Notes: generated from the letters alone by a model not told the origin. Counted from the stretch's first letter, positions 8,086 through 16,361 are shown. The stretch: DNA of 64,000 nt from Arenibacter sp. F20364 (GCF_023015905.1 NZ_JALKBD010000013.1:87611-151610); one strand, 5' to 3'. Translations and numbers: made by a program.

Positions 8086-8550
8086 ATGGCAAAGCTAGAT
8101 GAGATTACGGAACTGTTGACCGACGAATTGGAAGGACTAAAACAGATGTTGGTACAATTAAAAACACTAACTAAAGAACTGACCAGTTCGGAAACGGTAA
8201 AGGATATTTCCTCGACAAGGTACGAACTGAAGGAACTAAATAAAACACAGGAGGATCATTTTAAAAGGCAGGATACAAGAACCATCCAAATAGAGGAACA
8301 ATTGAAGAAGTCACAAATAATCCCTGAATGGTTATTGTTCCTGGTCTGTATGGTACTTATCCTGTCCCTATCCATTTCTGGCTATTTGGGCTATCAGGTG
8401 GCACAGTTCGGGGAAGAAAAAGAGAAGGCTTTTGAAGAGGGAAGTGCATATATTTCAACCGAATTGAAGGGGTACTTTATAGAACATCCAGAGGCCTATA
8501 AAACATTCTTGGATTGGTCCAAAAAAGAAGTAAATTCAGATCTAAAGTAG
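8086..8550 (+). CDS. Mobilization-associated membrane protein
   Basis: A 154-residue protein: a coiled-coil N-terminal half (about 1-80, rich in Glu/Lys/Leu heptads), one transmembrane segment (about 86-110, WLLFLVCMVLILSLSISGYLGY), and an acidic periplasmic or cytoplasmic tail. Proteins of this design follow the relaxase gene in many Bacteroidota mobilizable elements and may link the relaxosome to the coupling protein; their role is not established. Its last roughly 50 codons have a second, frameshifted copy at 14690-14850. Confidence 0.7.
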   Translation: MAKLDEITELLTDELEGLKQMLVQLKTLTKELTSSETVKDISSTRYELKELNKTQEDHFKRQDTRTIQIEEQLKKSQIIPEWLLFLVCMVLILSLSISGYLGYQVAQFGEEKEKAFEEGSAYISTELKGYFIEHPEAYKTFLDWSKKEVNSDLK

Positions 8551-8557
8551 GTTGCGC

Positions 8558-8613
8558 CCTATGCTGTTTTTGCTTCACGCTTATCTGCCGGAACACTACA
8601 AAAACGGCACAGG
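8558..8613 (+). other. Conserved hairpin downstream of mobilization module, copy A
   Basis: Eight bases after the stop of the membrane protein gene there is a 15-base stem: CCTATGCTGTTTTTG (8558-8572) with CAAAAACGGCACAGG (8599-8613). A second copy at 14857-14933 keeps the pairing through paired changes. Conserved single-stranded words follow (CCAAGC, CAAAGTT, TTGGGTAAG). No clear T-run terminator follows. It could be a transcription terminator, an RNA, or an element end. Confidence 0.6.
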
Positions 8614-8657
8614 AACCAAGCGCAAAGTTTTTGGGTAAGGATTTGGGACGTACATAT

Positions 8658-9635
8658 CTAAAATACGATTTCCCATTTTACCTGGGCCAATCGCCTTGAC
8701 ACTTCAATAATCGTCGCTAATACATCCTCTTCCTTGGGCAACTCCCCATACACCAAAAATTTAAAGTCATTCTGATAGGTGTCTTTAAGTTGTTTCCAAG
8801 TTTCTTCAGGTTCATTGTAAATCAATGCTACTTTCGGGTGGTACTTTAACCAGTCGTTGTTATTCTTAAAACTTTGTACATCATCATGGGCTACTTTTAG
8901 GAGCATCGTATCAAAGGCATCTGAAGTAAAAAACTCTTGAACCGTTTCGTCTTTCAGTAGCTGATGAATATCATATACATGCCTGATTTTAGCATTCAGG
9001 TCGATAATTGGTTTTTCCGTATGTGAGAACCGAACCAAACTCATTATCTTTTCACAAAACGTTCTTCGAGAATCCAATACAAGTGCTTCAAAAGGCAATA
9101 GATCATATTCTTCCGCCAATGTCGTTTGGTTGGTGGCATTCATCATATCATAGATATAGGTATTCAGGACTCTCTTAGTGTGAGGTTCAAAATAGCCCAG
9201 CCAAGTTGCTTCTATGATAATGGCATCTCTTACCTGTCCATAATTTCCTTTAAAAATTTTGGGATAGTTATAGGCTATCTTTCGAATCATTCCCATTTTA
9301 TTGGTAATCCCTTCCATTTCTATTTCTACGAATGGTGTAGTTATTTCCTTAGTTATTTTTTTGAGCTTAGCCTTTAATTGGTTCCCTGTCTCTTCTTCTC
9401 TTCGTATTACAACTAAATCAATATCCTCAGAAAAACGTTCGATGAATTTATAACACTTTGACAAAGCCGTGCCTCCCTTAAATATGACTTCATCTTTAAT
9501 AGTGCTATCAAAGATCAGTTTTAGGGCATGGCATACCCAATAATCCTTCTCGATATAGATATCTAAAATACCCATCCGTTCTGCTGTTACTTGCACAGCT
9601 TGTCTGAAAAGTTGTTCGTTCTCGTGCAGCTTCAT
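8658..9635 (-). CDS. abiEii: AbiEii/AbiGii-family nucleotidyltransferase toxin
   Basis: A 325-residue toxin of the type IV AbiE system. The nucleotidyltransferase signature is FKGGTALSKCY and RFSEDIDLVV, with the metal-binding Asp pair in SEDIDL, preceded by the family lead EKDYWVCHALK. AbiEii-type enzymes transfer nucleotides to RNA acceptors (tRNA in the studied relatives) and cause abortive infection. I chose the ATG at 9635 over a TTG four codons upstream, because that ATG overlaps the stop of the antitoxin gene in ATGA, the standard arrangement. The gene ends opposite the mobilization hairpin region. Confidence 0.88.
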   Translation of the reverse strand: MKLHENEQLFRQAVQVTAERMGILDIYIEKDYWVCHALKLIFDSTIKDEVIFKGGTALSKCYKFIERFSEDIDLVVIRREEETGNQLKAKLKKITKEITTPFVEIEMEGITNKMGMIRKIAYNYPKIFKGNYGQVRDAIIIEATWLGYFEPHTKRVLNTYIYDMMNATNQTTLAEEYDLLPFEALVLDSRRTFCEKIMSLVRFSHTEKPIIDLNAKIRHVYDIHQLLKDETVQEFFTSDAFDTMLLKVAHDDVQSFKNNNDWLKYHPKVALIYNEPEETWKQLKDTYQNDFKFLVYGELPKEEDVLATIIEVSRRLAQVKWEIVF

Positions 9636-10363
9636 TTTATATTCCAATATTTAGCATTTGACAACACTTTTTTAGAAATATCAAAATCATAAACCGTTAT
9701 TGGGTTTAAACTATCTTGAAGTTCTCTTATTTCAGTCTCTGCCTTGCAATTAATCCCTCTTAGCAATGCACCCAATAAAGCTCTGGTTGCGGGGGAATAT
9801 TTAAAGGCCAATTTTATAAGTTTTATATGTTCGCTAGTTTTCAATTCGCGCAATAATGCCATAAATCGAATACAACTTTTTTCAACGGTGGTATCAGGTA
9901 TTTTCTTAATATAACGTATGGCATCCAACAATCGTAATAGTGGAATATTTTCCTTATTGATAGTATTCTTTTGTTTGATGAACGAAATTCTAAAACGTCC
10001 TCTTTTAAAAGAAGGTCGTATCTCACGTTTGCCTATCTGTATCGTGCTGCTTACTTGTGTGGTAAGTCCTAGGGAATTATAAACGCTATACCCTGTAATA
10101 TACCCTACTAGTTTGCCGTCTTCCTCCAACAAATCTTTTACAATTTGGTGTTGATCTGGCAACAAAGTACCGAATACAGTTTCTTGCGGCTTGAAGTATT
10201 TACCTTTAGATAGTTTATTAATCTTACCGGAAGTAGCCATTCTATTCAGATGTTTAATGATGGCTTCTCTCCTATCCACCTCGTTCATAAAATCCATATA
10301 GGTGAATACATAACCTTTGGGCAACTTATTAATCTTATCTTCTATGTATTCAGAGGTTTTCAT
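9632..10363 (-). CDS. abiEi: AbiEi-like antitoxin / transcription regulator
   Basis: A 243-residue protein with an N-terminal winged helix-turn-helix (INKLPKGYVFTYMDF, MATSGKINKLSKGKYFKP), typical of AbiEi antitoxins that repress their own operon, followed by the alpha/beta domain of the family. It directly precedes and overlaps the toxin gene. The chosen ATG (10363) is 6 codons inside a possible TTG start. A strong inverted repeat (10391-10426) lies 28 bases upstream and is the likely operator. Confidence 0.82.
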   Translation of the reverse strand: MKTSEYIEDKINKLPKGYVFTYMDFMNEVDRREAIIKHLNRMATSGKINKLSKGKYFKPQETVFGTLLPDQHQIVKDLLEEDGKLVGYITGYSVYNSLGLTTQVSSTIQIGKREIRPSFKRGRFRISFIKQKNTINKENIPLLRLLDAIRYIKKIPDTTVEKSCIRFMALLRELKTSEHIKLIKLAFKYSPATRALLGALLRGINCKAETEIRELQDSLNPITVYDFDISKKVLSNAKYWNIK

Positions 10364-10390
10364 TGGAAACTGTTTATACAAAGATATTCA

Positions 10391-10426
10391 ATATGTCCAG
10401 TTTATTAGTTAAAAAACTGGACATAT
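10391..10426 (-). promoter_or_regulatory. Operator-like inverted repeat of the AbiE operon
   Basis: Perfect 13-base arms ATATGTCCAGTTT (10391-10403) and AAACTGGACATAT (10414-10426) with a 10-base spacer, just upstream of the antitoxin start. AbiEi-type antitoxins bind inverted repeats in their promoters, so autoregulation is a reasonable inference. Confidence 0.6.
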
Positions 10427-10867
10427 TTCAATAAGTCTTGATAACTTTAGTTGCAGTATTGCTTAGTGCATTCGTAACCTAGCTGTTCCATTCTTTCTTC
10501 CGAAACATTACTAAACGGTCAACAGGTCAAGTTTTTTGCGCAAAAAACTTGACATTTAAAGTAAAGATATTTCCCAATCTTATTTGATGGCTGTCCCGTT
10601 AAAGTCAACATATATTGACAATAGCTTATTTGACGCTTGTTTGATACGAATAGTATAAGAACTTTCGCATTACAATTCCATGTTCCTATGGAAGTTGAAA
10701 AACCTACGGTTTTCCAACTTCCTAAGCACCGCGCATAAACGAATGGAGTGCAAAAAAACGCTCCAAGCAGTTATCTTGCCTATGCACAGTTAGCTCTACA
10801 ACGACCCAAATTATAATCACTAATTTATTGCTATTTTTACTCCAATTGCGAAGTAACAATAATAGCC
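10427..10867. other. Divergent intergenic region, AbiE / primase-helicase
   Basis: Besides the 28-base palindrome, it holds a hairpin GGAAGTTG...CAACTTCC (10689-10721) and a weaker one GGAGTG...CGCTCC (10746-10765). The final 60 bases before 10868 are AT-rich and should contain the helicase promoter. No gene is seen. Confidence 0.5.
10526..10553. promoter_or_regulatory. 28-base perfect palindrome with an AbiE-operator-like arm
   Basis: GTCAAGTTTTTTGC (10526-10539) followed without spacer by its exact reverse complement, ending at 10553. The outer word GTCAAGTTT resembles GTCCAGTTT of the operator at 10391-10426. It lies in the 500-base gap between the divergent AbiE and primase-helicase genes and may be a second binding site or a strong hairpin. 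Confidence 0.45.
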
Positions 10868-13843
10868 TTGGAATCGGAAAATAAAGAACATATTCAATTG
10901 TTTAAGTCCCTATTCAGAGGAAGGGATGATGTTTTTGCCATTCGATGGGAGAAAGGAAACAAAAGTGGCTATATGCCCGCCTACTTTTACGACCCCTACC
11001 GATATAGGCTACATAAAACCAATGGGGGAACATTTAAGGATTTTACCGAAAAATCTTTTTTGCCTTTAAACTACAATCAAGTTTTTAAACATTTAGAAGG
11101 CGAACATTTGATTGGAGTTTACCCTTTGCTAAAAGACAATACCTCCTGGTTTATAGCCGCGGATTTTGATAAGGAAAACTGGCAACAGGAATGCAAAAAT
11201 TTTATCTCAGTTTGTGAGTCCAACAATATACAGGCATATTTAGAGCGTTCCCGTTCTGGAAACGGCGGACATGTTTGGATATTTTTTGAAACACCCTATC
11301 CCGCTAAAAAAAGTAGATTAGTTTTTAAACAGTTGCTCGAAGAAAGTGGAACCTTTTCCATATTCGATAAGACTTCAAGTTTTGATAGGTTGTTCCCCAA
11401 TCAGGATTTTCTTACGGGAAAGGGTTTGGGCAACCTTATAGCCCTGCCATTGTATAAACCGAACGTAGAGGAAGGCAATAGTTGTTTTATCGACCCCAAC
11501 ACGCTTGTTCCTTATGAGAATCAATGGAGTTTATTAAAGAAAATCAAAAAGATAAAAACCGCCGAACTTGATGAATTGTATCGTTCAATCGTTAAAAACG
11601 ATGCGGACGAATTGGAAAACTCTTTTTCCGGCGATACACTTGTCATCCGTTTGGATAACGAAATCCGAATCAATAAGACCGGGTTGACCACGCCATTGGT
11701 TAATTTTATAAAGGATACATTCAACGTGGCCAATCCCGACTATTTCATAAAGAAAAAGATAGGAAGAACAACGTGGAGTACCGATAGATATTTCAATCTT
11801 GTTTCCGAATCGAAAAATGAAGTTCTTCTTCCGAGAGGGGCTGTTGGACAATTACTGCGATTTTGTAACAAACAAAAAATTGATTTCGAATTTGAGGATA
11901 AAAGAAAAAAATCCAATGACACACATTTTACTTTCGGCACAGAACTGCTGGAGCATCAGAAAACCGTTCTTTCTGCTGTTTCCAAAAAAGATTTTGGCGT
12001 AATTACCGCACCTCCCGGATCTGGAAAAACAATAATTGGACTAAAAATAATTGCTAATAAATGCCAACCAGCATTAATAGTCGTACACAGAAAGCAGCTT
12101 TTGGACCAATGGATAGAACGTATAGAAGCTTTCTTGAAAATACCCAAAAGTGCAATTGGGAAAATAGGACAGGGAAAAGCAAAAATAGGAAAGCAAATTA
12201 CAATAGCAATGATCCAAAGTTTGTCCAAAAAAATAGACACTCCTGAAATACTCGAGAAATTTAAAACCATAATCATCGATGAATGTCATCACATTCCCGC
12301 CCAATCCTATGCTTCCACTATTTCCAAACTTCGCCCCTATTTCCAGTATGGTCTAACTGCCACCCCTTTCAGAAAAAATAGCGACGGTAAACTGATTTTC
12401 GCCTATTTGGGCGAACTTATAACAGACATCAAGCCGCAGGACATAGAAACCTATAAGAAGGCACGGATTATCGTAAGGAATACAAACTTGGAAGTTCCCT
12501 ATAATTCAAAAACGGATACGTTCGAAACCTTGTCAAAAGTTCTGGTACATGATTCCGATCGAAACAAAAGAATAGTTGACGATATTACTTCAGAAGTGAA
12601 TACAGGCAAACATGTGGTCGTAATCACAGAACGAAAAGAACATATTACCACACTATATCAGTTTTTAAAACAAAAATTCGAGGTTATTGCATTAAGCGGA
12701 GAAGATTCCGAAAGTGAAAGAAATTTAAAATGGAAAATCCTTAACAAAGGAAATTATCAAATTTTAATTACCACAGGACAGTACTTTGGAGAAGGCACCG
12801 ATCTGCAAAATGCGAGCTGTCTTTTTTTGGTATATCCCTTTTCTTTTAAAGGAAAACTGATCCAATATATTGGAAGGGTACAACGTTCCGAAATCGCCCC
12901 ATTGATTTATGATTACAGGGATCATAAGATTGAATATCTTAATCGCCTTTTTCTCAAAAGAAACACCTATTACCGAAATCTGGACAGACAGGCTACCTTA
13001 TTTGACGATACCCCCGACGCCATTCCCAAGACACAAGCAAGTAGTTCAATGGCGGCAACTATAAAAGTACCTATCGAGCAGCTCTATTTCCGTTTCGGTA
13101 CAATTGCATTTACCCACAAAAGTTCCAAGCTACAAAAAGAATTAGAATTCGAGATTGAGAATGATTATATACGTCCAGAGTTTGAGGTGCTTAAGCCGTA
13201 TTTTGTTAAAGTAATGGATTCCAAAACCGTAGAAATAACAGTTTCCGCTGAATTTGAAAACAATGTTTTAGTTGCACAATTGGCAACTTCCAGAGACTTG
13301 GAAAGGATAAACCGTGAAGTCTTGGAAAGTGTAAGATTCAGGCTCTTAGAGAAAAGTTTTTTTAGTAAAAAATCAAACTCTGAGGATGAATCCGATATTG
13401 TAAAGGATAAAGAAAGACTACAAGCACTTTATCCATCGGAAAAAGAATTGTTGGAGGAAGTCCTTTCAAAGAGAAGTGTAAAACATTTTCGCCAGCTTCG
13501 CTTTCTGGCCGACAATCATGCACACGCGATTTTAAAGCTTCGATTTGTGCTTCAACCATTTTCCTTTGTTTTCTTGTTGTTGGGCAATCACCAATTCCAT
13601 GTGATTTTGGAAACTTTGGATACTGAAGAAGCGACTTACATTTGGCATTTCAACAAAAATAACCCATCCTTTAAGGAACATCTAGCTTCTGTCGATTCGG
13701 CTTTGAATACAATTAAAAATCAGGGCAGGCAGTTTTATTTGGAATCTCAACCCGTAAACTTTAGCCGAATTATCCACGATTATTCTAATGATAGTAAGGG
13801 TTTTATTCAATGGAGGGATGCGTTAGAAGAAAAACTTTACTAA
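10868..13843 (+). CDS. TOTE-type archaeo-eukaryotic primase fused to SF2 helicase
   Basis: A 991-residue protein. Residues about 1-230 form an archaeo-eukaryotic-type primase domain of the kind annotated in TOTE conflict systems: catalytic DFD (99-101), SGNGGHVW (130-137) and LIALPLY (190-196). Residues about 355-700 form a superfamily 2 helicase: Walker A APPGSGKT (381-388), DECHH (471-475), LTATPFR (496-502), and a C-terminal helicase lobe with TTGQYFGEGTD and QYIGRVQR. The last 290 residues are not recognised. Such fusions are proposed to counter invading DNA by copying or unwinding it. The start is TTG; no in-frame ATG precedes the primase fold. It stands alone, between AbiE and ParDE. 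Confidence 0.82.
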   Translation: MESENKEHIQLFKSLFRGRDDVFAIRWEKGNKSGYMPAYFYDPYRYRLHKTNGGTFKDFTEKSFLPLNYNQVFKHLEGEHLIGVYPLLKDNTSWFIAADFDKENWQQECKNFISVCESNNIQAYLERSRSGNGGHVWIFFETPYPAKKSRLVFKQLLEESGTFSIFDKTSSFDRLFPNQDFLTGKGLGNLIALPLYKPNVEEGNSCFIDPNTLVPYENQWSLLKKIKKIKTAELDELYRSIVKNDADELENSFSGDTLVIRLDNEIRINKTGLTTPLVNFIKDTFNVANPDYFIKKKIGRTTWSTDRYFNLVSESKNEVLLPRGAVGQLLRFCNKQKIDFEFEDKRKKSNDTHFTFGTELLEHQKTVLSAVSKKDFGVITAPPGSGKTIIGLKIIANKCQPALIVVHRKQLLDQWIERIEAFLKIPKSAIGKIGQGKAKIGKQITIAMIQSLSKKIDTPEILEKFKTIIIDECHHIPAQSYASTISKLRPYFQYGLTATPFRKNSDGKLIFAYLGELITDIKPQDIETYKKARIIVRNTNLEVPYNSKTDTFETLSKVLVHDSDRNKRIVDDITSEVNTGKHVVVITERKEHITTLYQFLKQKFEVIALSGEDSESERNLKWKILNKGNYQILITTGQYFGEGTDLQNASCLFLVYPFSFKGKLIQYIGRVQRSEIAPLIYDYRDHKIEYLNRLFLKRNTYYRNLDRQATLFDDTPDAIPKTQASSSMAATIKVPIEQLYFRFGTIAFTHKSSKLQKELEFEIENDYIRPEFEVLKPYFVKVMDSKTVEITVSAEFENNVLVAQLATSRDLERINREVLESVRFRLLEKSFFSKKSNSEDESDIVKDKERLQALYPSEKELLEEVLSKRSVKHFRQLRFLADNHAHAILKLRFVLQPFSFVFLLLGNHQFHVILETLDTEEATYIWHFNKNNPSFKEHLASVDSALNTIKNQGRQFYLESQPVNFSRIIHDYSNDSKGFIQWRDALEEKLY

Positions 13844-13962
13844 AGCCTATTTGGACAAATTGTATATTTTGAGATGGATTATAAATCTAACCTTTTACCT
13901 TAGGAAGAACCGACAGGGCATTTCCAACAGTAAAAATCCAAATAAAAATATAAATAAAATAA

Positions 13963-13992
13963 TTGCAAAATGTCCAAATAATTATTAATTTG
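13963..13992 (+). promoter_or_regulatory. Candidate promoter of parDE
   Basis: TTG at 13963-13965 and TAATTTG at 13986-13992, about 20 bases apart, resembling the Bacteroidota -33 TTG / -7 TAnnTTTG pattern with one base fewer. It lies 28 bases before the antitoxin ATG. Confidence 0.35.
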
Positions 13993-14019
13993 CATCAATT
14001 ATAATAATATTGGTGCGAT

Positions 14020-14274
14020 ATGGGGGTAATTAGAAAATCAATAACTTTTACAGAGCAACAGGATGAATGGATTAAGAAGCAGATTGAAAAAGGCGACTTC
14101 ACCAACGATAGTGAATATATAAGACATTTGGTCAGAACCCATCAGTCCACTCAACAAGACCTAATAGCACTTGAAATGGCGCTTGATGAGGGCTTAGCAA
14201 GTGGTGTAAGCGATAAAAGTGTCGATGATATCTGGAAGGATGCCGAATTGAAATATGCCAAAAAGAATGGCTAA
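14020..14274 (+). CDS. ParD-family antitoxin (ribbon-helix-helix)
   Basis: An 84-residue type II antitoxin. The N-terminal ribbon-helix-helix is visible (KSITFTEQQDEWIKKQIEKG, then FTNDSEYIRHLVR), followed by an acidic, flexible C-terminus (DEGLASGVSDKSVDDIW) that wraps the toxin in this family. It should repress its own promoter as a dimer. The reading frame overlaps the toxin gene, the usual order antitoxin then toxin. Confidence 0.88.
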   Translation: MGVIRKSITFTEQQDEWIKKQIEKGDFTNDSEYIRHLVRTHQSTQQDLIALEMALDEGLASGVSDKSVDDIWKDAELKYAKKNG

Positions 14275-14560
14275 ATACCTTCTTAGTAAAAGTGCAGAAT
14301 CTGACCTTGAAAAAATTGCGGAATATACCATTGAAAATTTTGGAGTTAACCAAGCTCGTGTTTATAAGAATGGTCTTATTACCTGTTTTCAAGAATTGAC
14401 CGACAGGCCAGAAATGGGAAGGTTCTACCTGCATGGGAATGAAACCTTGCTACTTCGATACCGGTATAAATCGCATGTAATCTTTTATAACAGGATTAAT
14501 AATGGAATTTTCATAATCCGCGTTTTAGGCGAAAGAATGGATTTTATCAGACATTTATAA
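14267..14560 (+). CDS. ParE/RelE-family toxin
   Basis: A 97-residue toxin of the ParE group (MAKYLLSKSAESDLEKIAEYT, then DRPEMGRFY and LLRYRYKSHVIFYN). ParE toxins poison DNA gyrase; closely related RelE members cleave mRNA, and the sequence alone does not separate the two with certainty. The ATG at 14267 overlaps the antitoxin gene end; another ATG at 14255 would add four residues. It completes a typical pair. Confidence 0.85.
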   Translation: MAKYLLSKSAESDLEKIAEYTIENFGVNQARVYKNGLITCFQELTDRPEMGRFYLHGNETLLLRYRYKSHVIFYNRINNGIFIIRVLGERMDFIRHL

Positions 14561-14689
14561 AATTCAATCAAACGTTAGAACTCTATATCTCTCCCCCTAC
14601 CCTAAACTATCAACTATAGAGGTCTCTTAAAGAAGTTTAATATATTATTAAACCTTAACGTTACAAGTTATCAACTTTAGTTTGTATAC

Positions 14690-14850
14690 GCTATCAAGTG
14701 CGACAATTCGAGGAAGAAAAAGAAGTAGCCTTCCAGGAGGGAAAAGCAGCTGTTTCAACGGAGTTGAATGATTTTTCAAGGAACACCCAGAAGTTTACAA
14801 GGGATTTCTTATATGGATGGAAAAAGAGAAAGAGCCAAATCCAAAGTAAG
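14690..14850 (+). pseudogene. Frameshifted duplicate of the mobilization membrane protein tail
   Basis: This stretch matches the last roughly 50 codons of the gene at 8086-8550. Translated in two frames it gives YQVRQFEEEKEVAFQEGKA, then after a single missing base at about 14775 EHPEVYKGFLIWMEKEKE, against YQVAQFGEEKEKAFEEGSA and EHPEAYKTFLDWSKKE in the intact gene. The stop is followed by the same hairpin. The upstream part of the gene is missing. It is a relic of a second, diverged mobilization module. Confidence 0.8.
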
Positions 14851-14856
14851 TAAGGC

Positions 14857-14933
14857 CCTATCCGATTTTTGCTATACGCCTGCCTGACGGCAAGGCAGGC
14901 TTATCTGCCCGAATACAACAAAAATCGGACAGG
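14857..14933 (+). other. Conserved hairpin downstream of mobilization module, copy B
   Basis: Stem CCTATCCGATTTTTG (14857-14871) with CAAAAATCGGACAGG (14919-14933). Compared with copy A at 8558-8613, stem positions 6, 8 and 9 changed on both sides and pairing is kept, while one A-C mismatch is shared. The loop carries an extra palindromic insertion built on GCCTGCC / GGCAGGC (14879-14900). The downstream words CCAAGC, CAAAGTT and TTGGGTAAG are kept. Confidence 0.6.
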
Positions 14934-15058
14934 ATCCAAGCACAAAGTTCTTGGGTAAGATTTGGGGGGTTAAGATAGGTAATAACATTTATTGGAAATA
15001 AATATCCATAAATGTAATTTATATAGTATCTTTACGTTTAAATTGAAAATTATATCAA

Positions 15059-15355
15059 GTGCATGTTATTTCATTTAAAAAACTAAGAGAGTATTTTTCG
15101 AAAGAAACTAATGCTAAAGTAGCACTGCAAGATTGGTATAAAAAGACAAACAAGGCTGAATGGGATAGTTTTGCCGATTTAAAGAACACTTTCAATTCAG
15201 CTGATAGCGTGGGAAACGGGAGGTTCGTTTTTAACGTCAAGGGAAACCATTACCGAGTTGTTGCCATCGTACGATTTAAGTTCAAGATGGTATTAATCCG
15301 GTGGGTTGGCAATCACCGGGATTACGACAAAATAAAGAATATAGATAAGCTATAA
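15059..15355 (+). CDS. higB: HigB-type mRNA interferase toxin
   Basis: A 98-residue toxin of the HigB family: VISFKKLREYFS at the N-terminus, WYKKTNKAEWDSFADLK, then GRFVFNVKGNHYRVVAIVRF and WVGNHRDYDKI near the end. These are the conserved blocks of this RelE-like, ribosome-dependent RNase, including the C-terminal His-x-x-Tyr-Asp. Start is GTG at 15059, giving MHVISFKK as in relatives. The antitoxin gene follows 4 bases downstream, in the inverted order (toxin first) typical of HigBA. Confidence 0.9.
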   Translation: MHVISFKKLREYFSKETNAKVALQDWYKKTNKAEWDSFADLKNTFNSADSVGNGRFVFNVKGNHYRVVAIVRFKFKMVLIRWVGNHRDYDKIKNIDKL

Positions 15356-15359
15356 AGAA

Positions 15360-15722
15360 ATGGGAAAATTAATTGCACACGAAGCATATGTAAAAGCAAA
15401 TCTTCGCTTAGAAGAGTTGATAGACGTTGTGGATGATACTATGTCAGCTGATAACCCTTTAGCAAAAGAGTTTTTGGAGATTACTGATATTATCGAACAA
15501 TACGAAGAAATCCATTTCCCCATCGGCTTGCCTACCTTACAGGAAATGATTGAACTACGTATGTTTGAAATGGGACTTAAAAGAAAGGATTTAGCAACTC
15601 TCTTAGATACAAGCGCCTCCAGAATAAGTGACTACTTAAACGGGAAAAGAGAGATTACTTTGAACGTTGCAAAAGCCTTACATCAAAAATTAAATATTGA
15701 TAGTGATATAATACTTCAATAG
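15360..15722 (+). CDS. higA: HigA-type antitoxin (Xre HTH)
   Basis: A 120-residue antitoxin. The C-terminal half holds an Xre-type helix-turn-helix (LKRKDLATLLDTSASRISDY, then LNGKREITLNVAKAL). The N-terminal half is the helical leader found in the HigA proteins that pair with this HigB type. It should bind and repress the higBA promoter. A stem-loop terminator follows. Confidence 0.9.
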   Translation: MGKLIAHEAYVKANLRLEELIDVVDDTMSADNPLAKEFLEITDIIEQYEEIHFPIGLPTLQEMIELRMFEMGLKRKDLATLLDTSASRISDYLNGKREITLNVAKALHQKLNIDSDIILQ

Positions 15723-15738
15723 TTGCCAATTGTATTGC

Positions 15739-15769
15739 ATGAGCCGATTACGACATTTAATCGGCTCAT
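15739..15769 (+). terminator. Stem-loop terminator after higBA
   Basis: Perfect 12-base arms ATGAGCCGATTA and TAATCGGCTCAT around a 7-base loop, 17 bases after the higA stop; the tail is T-rich but interrupted. Confidence 0.6.
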
Positions 15770-16029
15770 ATGGCATTATTCTATATTTATTACTTAATCT
15801 TCTGATTTCCATAAGACCTTAAAAATAAGGCGAGTATGACTTTTAGTTGATATCAAAAAATGTAGTTTTGTACCTCATGTGTACCTCGAAGCTTGGGAAC
15901 CCCTGTAAAATATGGGTTCGTTACTTTCTGTATCGGGAAGTAAAGCCCAAATACCGATCGTCTGCCAAGGTTGACCCTCAACTGTAGGCAAAACGCTGTG
16001 AAGTTATATACTTTACAGCATTACCTAGT

Positions 16030-16190
16030 TTTATCCGTGTATCCTTTCCTCTTTTTCGTAATTTTTATTACTTCAACTTCATTTTTGCCAAGCTCCTGTA
16101 AGCGTTTGTCCAAATCTATATTTTGACGTATTTGTGGGCAAAGCCAATAAAAGGGGTGTAATAACCTACTTCGATAAGCATTAAATCATG
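16030..16190 (-). pseudogene. Possible decayed coding fragment
   Basis: Reverse-strand translation gives two protein-like pieces in different frames: LMLIEVGYYTPFIGFAHKYV, and LDKRLQELGKNEVEVIKITK ending shortly after at a stop. A single frame change near 16120 would join them. The family is not recognised; this could be chance. Confidence 0.25.
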
Positions 16191-16361
16191 GTGTTCAGAA
16201 TTAAGTGCAATATAATGGCCGCCTTAGTCGCGGCCTCTTGTTTATACAATACATGATCTGTTAGAATTTCTATTATTTTTTTCAACAATATTAAAGCAAC
16301 GCGGGGCTATTACCAATGTTAAATGGACCGTGGGCCAATGTTTTGGTAAAAATAGTAAACA

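Noticed and set aside
8514..8699. 61-codon forward frame over the end of the mobilization membrane protein gene
   Set aside because: It overlaps the real gene in another frame and spans the conserved hairpin; no protein-like features.
15865..15960. GTACCTC repeat and GGGTTCG-like word considered as a tRNA 3' end or att site
   Set aside because: No cloverleaf can be drawn, and no matching copy was found near the recombinase gene.
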